Assembly: GCA_900552325.1 (NCBI GenBank)
Contig: URZG01000054.1
Location: 1-10,884 of the forward strand
Direction of reading: 5' to 3'
DNA from: an uncultured Porphyromonadaceae bacterium
GTDB taxonomy: Bacteria; Bacteroidota; Bacteroidia; Bacteroidales; Muribaculaceae
DNA: 10,884 nucleotides
The position numbers and the translations under genes are program-made. A model generated the notes under the pieces. It saw only the letters and a list, made by a program, of their open reading frames with translations, was not told the DNA's origin and ran no database searches. Each line of letters starts with the position of its first letter. Within the stretch, counting starts at the first letter, position 1. Shown here piece after piece: positions 1-6,572 of the stretch.

Positions 1-539
1 CCGATGCGCAGAACTCCGGCAAAGCCGCCAATCCCGCTCCGCCGCTGGCCTCGAAGAATCCTTCTCCGGCTAAAGTGAAGGAGGAGAAGAAGGGGCCTAC
101 AAAAGAGGAGATAGCCGCCGACAAGGCCCGTCAGGAGGCCAAACGTCAGGAACAGGCCAGGAAAACAGCCGACGATGCCACTCGCCGGGCTTTCGGGCGC
201 GACAAGGATGCCGCCGGTACCGGAAAAGCCGGGCAGGCCGACGGAAATTCGGCGAACGGCGACTATGTGGGACTCGTAGGGAGCGGCGTGAAAGGGCGCT
301 CGCTCGAAAAGTGGACTACCGTGCGCTCCACCAAGACCGGCAAGATCGTGGTCCGCGTGACTGTGGACTCCGAGGGTAAGGTCACTTCGGCCAGCTATTC
401 CGCCGCAGGTTCGTCGGGAAGCGCCGCCGCCGATGTGGCCATGCGCCGCAAGTGCGAGGAAGCTTCGCGCAAATGCCAGTTCTCACGTATCGAGGGATCG
501 AAACCCGCCACCGGCACCATTATCTGGAACTTCCGGTGA
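1..539 (+). CDS. TonB-like energy transducer, C-terminal part (5' end outside window)
   Basis: The reading frame is open from base 3 to the TGA at 537-539, giving 178 visible residues; the true start lies upstream, and the in-frame GTG at 75 is probably just an internal valine. The visible N-terminal half is rich in Lys, Glu, Ala and Pro, like the periplasm-spanning linker of TonB proteins. The last ~90 residues (about 264-536) match the Bacteroidota TonB C-terminal domain: a GRS motif, then a beta-strand KIVVRVTVDSEGKV, a helix with Arg/Lys and Cys, and the closing TGTIIWNF strand. Such proteins couple the inner-membrane ExbB-ExbD proton-motive-force motor to TonB-dependent outer-membrane receptors. 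The transmembrane anchor and any exbB/exbD genes would lie to the left of the window. The substrate receptor cannot be inferred, and the specific paralogue is unknown. Confidence 0.82.
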   Translation, partial: DAQNSGKAANPAPPLASKNPSPAKVKEEKKGPTKEEIAADKARQEAKRQEQARKTADDATRRAFGRDKDAAGTGKAGQADGNSANGDYVGLVGSGVKGRSLEKWTTVRSTKTGKIVVRVTVDSEGKVTSASYSAAGSSGSAAADVAMRRKCEEASRKCQFSRIEGSKPATGTIIWNFR

Positions 540-609
540 GGCCGCAGTGTTTACAAGTGTAGAGAGTATAAAAGCCGAATAACTGAAAATTCCTAAAAAT
601 CACAATATT

Positions 610-1590
610 ATGGCTGAAATCAAAACCATAGGCATACTTACTTCCGGCGGCGATGCCCCGGGTATGAACCCCGCCATCCGCGCCGTGACACGCGCCGCCA
701 TCTTCAGCGGCTTCAAGGTGAAAGGCATCTACCGCGGTTATCGCGGCCTGCTCACCGATGAGATCGTGGAGTTTTCCACCGCCAACGTGTCGAACATCAT
801 ACAGCGCGGCGGCACAATCCTCAAGACCGCCCGCTGCAAGGAGTTCCGTACTCCCGAGGGGCGTCAGCTGGCCTACGACAACCTGCGCCGCCACGAGATC
901 GACGCCCTGGTGGTGATCGGCGGCGACGGCTCTCTGTCGGGCGCGCGTATCTTCGCCAATGAGTTCAACCTCCCGATCATCGGTCTGCCCGGCACCATCG
1001 ACAACGACCTCTATGGTACGGACACCACCATCGGTTACGACACGGCGCTGAACACCATCATGGAGTGCGTCGACAAGATCCGCGACACCGCCACAAGCCA
1101 CGAACGTCTGTTCTTCGTGGAGGTGATGGGACGCGACGCCGGATTCCTCGCCCTCAACGGCGCTATCGCCGCCGGAGCCGAGGCCGCTATCATCCCGGAA
1201 ATCTCCACCGAGACCGACCAGTTGGCCGAACTTATCGAGAACGGTTTCCGCAAGAGCAAGAACTCTTCGATAGTCCTGGTGGCCGAAAGCCCCGTGACCG
1301 GCGGCGCCATGGGTATCGCCAAACGTGTGGAGGAGGAGTATCCGCAGTACGATGTGCGTGTGTCGATCCTCGGCCACCTGCAGCGCGGCGGCTCACCGAC
1401 GGCCCACGACCGTATCCTGGCTTCGCGTATGGGTGCCGCGGCTATCGACGCCCTGCTTGACGATCAGCGCAATGTGATGATCGGCGTGAAGAATGACGAG
1501 ATTGTCTATGTGCCTTTCACACGCGCCATCAAGAACGACAAGCCCATCAACCGCGAACTGCTCAACACACTGCGTCGTCTCTCAATCTAA
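610..1590 (+). CDS. pfkA: ATP-dependent 6-phosphofructokinase
   Basis: A 326-aa cytosolic enzyme of full family length that phosphorylates fructose 6-phosphate to fructose 1,6-bisphosphate, the committed step of glycolysis. Visible motifs are the nucleotide-binding SGGDAPGMN (residues 12-20), GGDGS (104-108), the catalytic PGTIDND (127-133) with Asp131 as the expected base, MGRDAG (173-178), and LGHLQRGGSP (254-263). A Gly after GGD (Gly107) and a Gly in PGTID (Gly128) are the determinants of ATP use; PPi-dependent enzymes usually carry Asp and Lys there. Arg24 and Arg28 sit where E. coli PfkA has its allosteric-site arginines, so effector control is possible. The ATG at 610 follows an A-rich leader without a Shine-Dalgarno sequence, normal for Bacteroidota. 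The 70-bp gap upstream probably holds its promoter, but I could not pick a convincing -33/-7 pair. The next gene starts 10 bp downstream. Confidence 0.97.
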   Translation: MAEIKTIGILTSGGDAPGMNPAIRAVTRAAIFSGFKVKGIYRGYRGLLTDEIVEFSTANVSNIIQRGGTILKTARCKEFRTPEGRQLAYDNLRRHEIDALVVIGGDGSLSGARIFANEFNLPIIGLPGTIDNDLYGTDTTIGYDTALNTIMECVDKIRDTATSHERLFFVEVMGRDAGFLALNGAIAAGAEAAIIPEISTETDQLAELIENGFRKSKNSSIVLVAESPVTGGAMGIAKRVEEEYPQYDVRVSILGHLQRGGSPTAHDRILASRMGAAAIDALLDDQRNVMIGVKNDEIVYVPFTRAIKNDKPINRELLNTLRRLSI

Positions 1591-1600
1591 ACCGATGTAA

Positions 1601-2722
1601 ATGAGCGTGATAAAATATTTGCTCGGACGCCTTGGCCGCTCTCTTGAACTGAGGGCGGCCTTCGGTGTGTTATGTGTGGTGATGACGACAGCCCTTCTGG
1701 CAGGGTGTGGTTCCGGGCCGGAGTTCCGTGTAGACGGACTCGTGAAAGGGCTGGGAACGCAGAACCTCCAGGTGGTATATTATGCCGACGGCGCTTTCCA
1801 GCAGGTGTCGGCCCCGGCTATCGACGGCAAGTTCTCGGCCATAGGGCGCACCGACGGGCCTACGTTGGTGTGGGTCTACAATAACGCCGGGTCGCTGGTC
1901 GGACGGTTTGTTGCCGACCGAGGCGACGCGTTGAATGTGGAGTTCTCGGTGACGAATCCGCTGGAGGTGAAGCTGAAAGGCAACGACGAGTCGGAACGGC
2001 TGGCTAAGTTTATCACCGACAATGCCGCCCTTCTGGCCAAGGTCAACCGCGCTTCGCAGAACTCCTCAGGTTCTACCCGCGCCACCACCGCCGACCGGTA
2101 CGCACTCAACGAGGCTGTGGCGCGTTTCGTGCGCCGCAACAGTTCGTCGGCTGCCGCCGCCGCGGTTCTTACCGAATTTTTCTGGCTCGACGAGTCTACG
2201 CGCGCGCAGGCCGTGGAGCTTCTTGAGATGATTGACGAGGATGAACGTCCGGAGAATATCGTGCGCTCCTTTTCGTATTCTCTCGCCGAAACGGAATTTC
2301 CGGATTCACTGCTTACGGCGCGCCATTCCCCTCTGCGCGGAGGACTGCGACTTGTCTCGGACCGCGGACGGGGCCATGATTCGCTCTCGGTGCGAAAAGA
2401 CCCCCGCACACTTCTGATATTCAGCGACGAACATTCGCGCCGGAGCGATTCGGTTTCCAATCTCGTGAAGACCCTCTCTGCCCGTGCCGGCGTGAGACTC
2501 GCCGACATATCTTTCGACGGCGACACCGTGGCCTGGCGCCGCTCCATCGGTGATGCCGGCGATGCCTCGATGCTGCGTTTCTGGGCGCAGGGCGCTGCCT
2601 CCACTCCGGGTATTGAGCCGCTGCGCGTCGGGCGCCTCCCGTTCTTCGTGGTATGCGATTCCACCGCCCGCATCCTTTACCGCGGCTCCTCCTCCTCAGC
2701 CGCCCTCCGCGCCATAAAATAA
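1601..2722 (+). CDS. Lipoprotein with DUF4369-like N-terminus and thioredoxin-like C-terminus lacking CxxC
   Basis: A 373-aa predicted lipoprotein. The N-terminus is basic (Arg10, Arg13, Arg18), followed by a hydrophobic stretch and a lipobox LLAGC with the lipidated Cys at 36; a later in-frame start, such as the GTG at Val23, would also leave a usable signal. Residues ~40-130 look like the small beta-sandwich (DUF4369-like) found before thioredoxin domains in Bacteroidota lipoproteins. Residues ~140-250 are helical and charged. Residues ~267-373 resemble a thioredoxin/TlpA fold: strand RTLLIFSDE, then RLPFFVVCDS around the likely cis-Pro347, then ARILYRG. The CxxC expected just after LLIFSD is absent, so thiol-disulfide exchange at the usual site is unlikely. 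It starts 10 bp after pfkA and may share its transcript, with no evident functional link. Function unknown; the domain names are recognition by eye. Confidence 0.72.
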   Translation: MSVIKYLLGRLGRSLELRAAFGVLCVVMTTALLAGCGSGPEFRVDGLVKGLGTQNLQVVYYADGAFQQVSAPAIDGKFSAIGRTDGPTLVWVYNNAGSLVGRFVADRGDALNVEFSVTNPLEVKLKGNDESERLAKFITDNAALLAKVNRASQNSSGSTRATTADRYALNEAVARFVRRNSSSAAAAAVLTEFFWLDESTRAQAVELLEMIDEDERPENIVRSFSYSLAETEFPDSLLTARHSPLRGGLRLVSDRGRGHDSLSVRKDPRTLLIFSDEHSRRSDSVSNLVKTLSARAGVRLADISFDGDTVAWRRSIGDAGDASMLRFWAQGAASTPGIEPLRVGRLPFFVVCDSTARILYRGSSSSAALRAIK

Positions 2723-2749
2723 TATTTACAAGATCCTTACAATAAAGAT

Positions 2750-4312
2750 ATGCCTAAGACGGATGACGCTGTGTTGGTGAAATGTCAGGCCGCTGCGCTG
2801 CAGGGGATTGACGCTATCGGTGTGACGGTGGAGGTTATGGCCACCAAGGGCTTCCTCACCACTATGGTCGGACTGCCCGACACCGCCGTGAAGGAGAGCA
2901 ACGAGCGCATCCATTCGGCGCTGACGGCCTGCGGATACGCGTATCCGCGTCGCAAGCTGGTGGTAAACCTCGCGCCTGCCGACGTGCGAAAGGAGGGTTC
3001 GGCCTACGACCTTCCTATCGCGATGGGGATTCTGGGGGCCGACAGGCAGATTCCGGCCGAGGCGCTGGGGCAGTTCCTGATTATGGGCGAACTGTCGCTT
3101 GACGGCACGCTCCTCCCCGTGAAGGGGATTCTGCCGATGGCCATAATGGCGCGGTCCAGGCAGCTGCGCGGCATGATAGTGCCGGTGGAGAACGCCACGG
3201 AAGCGGCTGTGGTGAACAATCTCGAAGTTTATGGCTGTCACACGATAAAGGAGGTAGTGGAACTGCTGAAAGGGGAGTCGCCGCTGCGGCCTACGGAGGT
3301 GAACACCCGCGAGGAGTTCGGACGTGCGTTTACCCACTTCGATTTCGATTTTTCCGACGTCAAGGGGCAGGAAACGGTGAAAAGGGCCATAGAGGTGGCG
3401 TGTGCCGGGGGCCACAACCTGCTGATGGTGGGGCCTCCGGGGGCGGGAAAGTCAATGATGGCCAAGCGCATCCCTTCGATCCTGCCTCCGCTGACCCTCG
3501 GCGAGGCGCTGGAAACCACCAAGATACACTCCGTGGCGGGAAAACTCAAAGGGGGTTCCAAGCTGATGACTCACCGGCCTTTCCGCGCGCCGCACCACAC
3601 CATCTCGCCGGTGGCGCTGGTCGGCGGCGGGTCGAATCCCGTGCCGGGGGAGATCTCTCTTGCTCACAACGGCGTGTTGTTCCTTGACGAATTTCCTGAA
3701 TTTTCCCGCACAGTTCTGGAAGTGATGCGGCAACCCTTGGAAGACAGGCATATAAATATCTCGCGTGCCAAATACTCCATCGACTATCCGGCGGGGTTCA
3801 TGCTTGTGGCGTCGATGAATCCGTGTCCCTGCGGCTATTACAATCATCCCACCAAGGAGTGTACCTGCTCGCAACTGCAGGTTCAGCGCTACCTTTCGCG
3901 CATCTCGGGGCCGCTGCTCGACCGTATCGACCTCCAGGTGGAGATACTGCCGGTGCCGTTCCGCGACCTCCAGGAGATGCGTCCGGGCGAATCGTCGGAG
4001 GCGATACGCGCCCGCGTGGTGCGTGCCCGCGAGATACAGGCACAGCGCTTCGCCGCTTTCCCGGGCATCCACTCCAACGCGCAGATGACCCCCACCATGC
4101 TGGCACGCTTCGCCCGGCCCGATGATGCGGCGATGTCAATCCTGGAACGGGTAATGCTCAAATATGATATGAGCGCACGCGCCTACGACCGCATCCTGAA
4201 GGTGGCACGTACTATCGCCGACCTCGACGGCGCCCCCGAAATCTCCACTCCCCACATCACCGAAGCCGTCTCCTACCGCTCCCTCGATCGCTCCTCCTGG
4301 GGCCTGAAATAA
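2750..4312 (+). CDS. comM: YifB/ComM family Mg-chelatase-like AAA+ ATPase
   Basis: A 520-aa protein with the family's full architecture. An N-terminal ChlI/Lon-protease-like domain (~1-175) contains the conserved VGLPDTAVKES and GELSLDG segments. An AAA+ core follows, with Walker A GPPGAGKS (228-235), Walker B VLFLDE (309-314), sensor-1 Asn357 in SMNPC, and LLDRID with a likely arginine finger at Arg392. The C-terminal Mg-chelatase-like lid contains SARAYDRILKVARTIADL (476-493). A cysteine cluster (359, 361, 371, 373) just after sensor 1 suggests a zinc-binding insert. In Vibrio, ComM is a hexameric helicase that promotes branch migration during natural transformation; the role of orthologues in non-competent bacteria is unsettled. 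The ATG at 2750 is the longest start. Relatives typically begin right at the LVK...QGID block, so the GTG at 2771 is a credible alternative. It lies 27 bp after the lipoprotein gene. Confidence 0.95.
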   Translation: MPKTDDAVLVKCQAAALQGIDAIGVTVEVMATKGFLTTMVGLPDTAVKESNERIHSALTACGYAYPRRKLVVNLAPADVRKEGSAYDLPIAMGILGADRQIPAEALGQFLIMGELSLDGTLLPVKGILPMAIMARSRQLRGMIVPVENATEAAVVNNLEVYGCHTIKEVVELLKGESPLRPTEVNTREEFGRAFTHFDFDFSDVKGQETVKRAIEVACAGGHNLLMVGPPGAGKSMMAKRIPSILPPLTLGEALETTKIHSVAGKLKGGSKLMTHRPFRAPHHTISPVALVGGGSNPVPGEISLAHNGVLFLDEFPEFSRTVLEVMRQPLEDRHINISRAKYSIDYPAGFMLVASMNPCPCGYYNHPTKECTCSQLQVQRYLSRISGPLLDRIDLQVEILPVPFRDLQEMRPGESSEAIRARVVRAREIQAQRFAAFPGIHSNAQMTPTMLARFARPDDAAMSILERVMLKYDMSARAYDRILKVARTIADLDGAPEISTPHITEAVSYRSLDRSSWGLK

Positions 4313-4318
4313 ATCCGG

Positions 4319-4328
4319 TGTGTACACA
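4319..4328. repeat. 10-bp perfect palindrome TGTGTACACA
   Basis: The self-complementary sequence TGTGTACACA lies 6 bases after the comM stop and 28 bases before the acyltransferase ATG. No T-run follows, so it does not look like an intrinsic terminator. Its core GTGTACAC recurs at 5988-5995, on the other side of the AT-rich acyltransferase and the small minus-strand gene. It could be a repressor-type operator for the acyltransferase gene or a chance palindrome. Confidence 0.35.
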
Positions 4329-4356
4329 GCCAAATAACTGATAGCGTTAATTTATT

Positions 4357-5412
4357 ATGACCAAGGATGAAACATTGATGATCAAAGGAGTTGCCATTCT
4401 CCTGATGATTTTCGGCCATCTCTTCAATCAGTGGGATGAAGTAGCGCACATGCATCATCTTCTTACGATTGATGGGGAGCCGTTGGTCAAGATTCTGATG
4501 CACCTGAGTAGCCCTATGCATATTTTTCTTATGGCAGGAGGTTATGGTATGTATATGGTGTGGAAAAAGGGGGATACGAACCGTTGGCGTCGTATTATAA
4601 AACTGATAGTTCATTATTGGGTTATACTTATCGTGTTCCTTACGCTGGGACATTTTCTTAAGCCTGAAATTTATCCCGGACGCGTGTCGGAGCTTGTAGG
4701 TAACTTTTTAGGGATCAATACCTCGTATAACCATGAGATGTGGTTCCTTTTTCCCTATATCGTACTGGGATTAATAAGTCCTTTTATCTTCCGGCTTACC
4801 CGTAAGCTCCCATGGTTTATACTTCTACCGGGTGTGATATTCGGTTATTTGGCTTATCGTGCATATTTTGACAGCAAGGGTTGGTGGTTTGTACATGTCA
4901 ACTTTTTGACTTACAATTTCTACCGACTTATACAGCTGATACCATCATTCATTATAGGTGCTGTATTCGCACGTGAAAATTTCTTTGAGTTATTAAAATC
5001 AAATGCCGCAAAGATTCCGGGAATCAAATGTTGGTCATGGGTAGCCCTTGGCACCTGTCTGATATTGTGTTGCATGGGTATCTATTATGCGTATCCATAT
5101 ACGCTGGTAGCACTCCTTCTAATTGTGCCTATACCGATGGCTGTAAAAACTGTATTGATTTCCTTCGGAAACCGGTCTATGGATATGTGGATGATACATA
5201 CGTGGTTGTGTTATTATCTTTTCCACGATGAAATTTATGGCATAGGATATCCGGCAGCGATATTTCTGGTTTTGACGGCTATTACTTATGTATCGGCCAT
5301 AGTGGCAGATGGAATATCGGGGTATATTTTGAAGAAACTGTATCGAGCGCGGCAGGAAACTGTGGTACCGGTTAACGAAGGGTTGTTAGAAAAAAAGGAG
5401 GACAAAAAATAA
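4357..5412 (+). CDS. Acyltransferase-3 family integral membrane protein, probable O-acyltransferase
   Basis: A 351-aa protein with about ten hydrophobic segments separated by short basic loops. The first helix carries the family's K/R-x10-H signature (Lys10 to His21, in IKGVAILLMIFGH); the histidine is thought to be catalytic. Other family-like parts are HLSSPMHIFLMAGGYG (50-65), the MWFLFPYIVLGLISP segment, and a late MDMWMIHTW helix. Members move acetyl or other acyl groups across or at the inner membrane onto surface sugars such as O-antigen, capsule or exopolysaccharide; this one's acceptor is unknown. The C-terminal tail is highly charged (EKKEDKK). The gene is markedly AT-rich: three sampled 60-base lines (4861, 4921, 5041) have 22, 23 and 26 G+C, against 41 in a pfkA line (901). 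That, plus its position at the end of the plus-strand block, suggests horizontal acquisition. Confidence 0.85.
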   Translation: MTKDETLMIKGVAILLMIFGHLFNQWDEVAHMHHLLTIDGEPLVKILMHLSSPMHIFLMAGGYGMYMVWKKGDTNRWRRIIKLIVHYWVILIVFLTLGHFLKPEIYPGRVSELVGNFLGINTSYNHEMWFLFPYIVLGLISPFIFRLTRKLPWFILLPGVIFGYLAYRAYFDSKGWWFVHVNFLTYNFYRLIQLIPSFIIGAVFARENFFELLKSNAAKIPGIKCWSWVALGTCLILCCMGIYYAYPYTLVALLLIVPIPMAVKTVLISFGNRSMDMWMIHTWLCYYLFHDEIYGIGYPAAIFLVLTAITYVSAIVADGISGYILKKLYRARQETVVPVNEGLLEKKEDKK

Positions 5413-5548
5413 TCCGTGCGACTGGGTAGTAAGTGCTATGAGGATGCAGGTATATTAAACAACCATATTGAATGGAGAGGAGAATGTGTACATCTACGGC
5501 GGTGGCTTCTCCCCCCTTTCAGATGAGGCGATGCTGACCGGGGGAATG
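5413..5548. other. Convergent intergenic junction
   Basis: This is the 136 bp between the ends of the two opposing gene blocks. I see no clear bidirectional terminator. A GGAGAA/TTCTCC pair (5479-5484 and 5507-5512) and a TCCCCC/GGGGGA pair (5510-5515 and 5540-5545) could fold, but with loops of 22 or more bases and no T-run. The right half is more G+C-rich than the acyltransferase gene and is open in one plus-strand frame (5459-5587) without a good start, which may be a gene remnant or chance. Confidence 0.4.
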
Positions 5549-5896
5549 TCAGATCGCCATTTTAAAAGGGAGCAGCCGTTCGAATATTGAATCGCCAACC
5601 ATCTTCAGATGCACGCTCACTGAGCCGTCGTCCTTGGAGATAAAGATGATGGATGCGCGCAGAACTATAGCTACTGTTTCATCGAGATTTACTATTGCAT
5701 GGATGTTGCGCACTGGGATGTGGTGAAACGGAGAATTGTTATCCACAGATCCGAGTACAAGGTCGGAGCCGTCAATCTCCACCCCGGCTTCGAAGGGGAG
5801 CTGTTCAAACAGAAGTGGTATGTCGAGTTCGTCGGGGGATGCGGGGCGTTTTTTGTATTTTTTGTAGATGGATTCTATAGCTTTTTTCTGTATCAT
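5549..5896 (-). CDS. Small uncharacterised protein, 115 aa
   Basis: I do not recognise a named family. The protein begins MIQKKAIESIYKKYKKRP, a basic amphipathic helix, followed by an acidic segment (SPDELDIPLLFEQ) and a beta-rich remainder including VEIDGSDLVLGSVD, HHIPVRNIHAIVNL, VAIVLRASIIFISK and VSVHLKMVG. There is no signal peptide or membrane span, so it is probably cytosolic. The start at 5896 is chosen because an AGGA lies 6 nt upstream. A longer in-frame ATG at 5929 would add 11 residues (MIETHQNSGTI), which look less like protein. It is the last gene of the minus-strand block, separated from ispF by 169 bp, and probably has its own promoter. The PFHHIPVRNIHAIVN stretch looks like a conserved structural core, but that is only an impression. 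Confidence 0.7.
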   Translation of the reverse strand: MIQKKAIESIYKKYKKRPASPDELDIPLLFEQLPFEAGVEIDGSDLVLGSVDNNSPFHHIPVRNIHAIVNLDETVAIVLRASIIFISKDDGSVSVHLKMVGDSIFERLLPFKMAI

Positions 5897-5902
5897 AATC
5901 GT

Positions 5903-5906
5903 TCCT
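5903..5906 (-). promoter_or_regulatory. Ribosome binding site for the 115-aa gene
   Basis: On the minus strand an AGGA sits 6 nt before the ATG at 5896, good Shine-Dalgarno spacing. It is unusual here, since most other starts in the window lack one, and it decides in favour of the 115-aa start over the longer ATG at 5929. Confidence 0.5.
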
Positions 5907-5975
5907 GAGTTTTGGTGAGTTTCAATCATCTAACATTCCCGCTATAGAATTTGTTGATGCAAAAATCCGCGAAAA

Positions 5976-6000
5976 TTAAGAAAAATCGTGTACACACGAA
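5976..6000 (-). terminator. Possible weak intrinsic terminator downstream of ispF
   Basis: On the minus strand, TCGTG-TGTA-CACGA (5999 down to 5986) forms a 5-bp stem with a 4-nt loop and is followed at once by TTTTTC and further T-rich sequence. It lies 66 bp after the ispF stop, a sensible place to end the porV-ispF transcript. The stem is short, so efficiency is doubtful. The same bases contain the palindrome GTGTACAC, so a protein-binding site is an alternative reading. Confidence 0.33.
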
Positions 6001-6065
6001 AATGTGTTTAATTTGTAACCGACTTGTACGAGAATCGTTATTTTTATACTGCCGTCAGTCATGAA

Positions 6066-6551
6066 TCATTCCTTGGTGTCGCTGACAAGAAGGGCTGTGG
6101 CTTGGGCTGCGATCCCTTCGCCGCGTCCGGTGAAACCGAGGTGTTCGGTTGTAGTGGCCTTTACCGATACACGGTCGGACGGAAGTCCCAGGTCGGCGGC
6201 TACATTATCTATCATCCGGGGTATGAACGGCAGGAGTTTCGGCGCCTGGGCTATTATGGTGACGTCAACGTTTACCGGTCGGAACCCTTTTTCAGCGGCA
6301 AGCTCCGCGGTGCGTCTAAGCAACACGCGCGAGTCGGCACCTTTGTAGCGTGGATCTGTATCGGGGAAATGATAACCTATATCCCGGAGGGCGCACGCGC
6401 CGAGGATAGCATCGCAAAGAGCATGGAGCGCCACATCGGCATCGCTGTGCCCGAGCAGCCCGTGTGTGTGCGGCACTTTCACCCCGCAAAGCACAAGGTC
6501 CCTTTCGGGAGCGAAGCGGTGCACATCGAATCCGTTTCCGAGTCTGTACAT
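6066..6551 (-). CDS. ispF: 2-C-methyl-D-erythritol 2,4-cyclodiphosphate synthase
   Basis: A 161-aa enzyme of full family length. It converts 4-diphosphocytidyl-2-C-methylerythritol 2-phosphate to 2-C-methylerythritol 2,4-cyclodiphosphate with release of CMP, the fifth step of the non-mevalonate isoprenoid pathway. It is a cytosolic trimer using a divalent metal. Visible signatures are the metal ligands Asp9 and His11 in GFDVHRF and His43 in ALHAL, the conserved HSDAD (35-39), FPDTDP (62-67), and the C-terminal KATTTEHLGFTGRGEGIAA (131-149), which shapes the nucleotide pocket. The ATG at 6551 lies 21 bp after the porV stop, so the two genes are likely co-transcribed. Isoprenoids feed undecaprenyl phosphate, the lipid carrier for cell-wall and LPS sugars, which gives a loose link to the envelope genes upstream. 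Confidence 0.97.
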   Translation of the reverse strand: MYRLGNGFDVHRFAPERDLVLCGVKVPHTHGLLGHSDADVALHALCDAILGACALRDIGYHFPDTDPRYKGADSRVLLRRTAELAAEKGFRPVNVDVTIIAQAPKLLPFIPRMIDNVAADLGLPSDRVSVKATTTEHLGFTGRGEGIAAQATALLVSDTKE

Positions 6552-6572
6552 GGTCCGTGGTGTTTTATGGTA

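Noticed and set aside
520..1377. A 285-codon open frame on the minus strand opposite pfkA
   Set aside because: It lies antisense to a full, motif-complete phosphofructokinase; its His/Gly/Val-rich translation is what high-G+C antisense frames produce.
2726..4072. Several long minus-strand frames opposite comM
   Set aside because: All are shadows of the AAA+ ATPase gene, whose Walker motifs and zinc cysteines fix the real frame.
5472..5537. A 21-codon ATG frame in the convergent junction
   Set aside because: Short, no ribosome binding site evidence and no protein-like pattern.
6007..6016. TTTAATTTGT as a plus-strand Bacteroidota -7 element
   Set aside because: It is one base short of TAnnTTTG, has no matching -33 TTTG at the right distance, and would drive transcription antisense into ispF.
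6048..6059. ACTG-CCGT-CAGT inverted repeat just after ispF as a terminator
   Set aside because: The 4-bp stem is too short, and the following minus-strand sequence is A-rich rather than T-rich; the hairpin at 5986-5999 is the better candidate.
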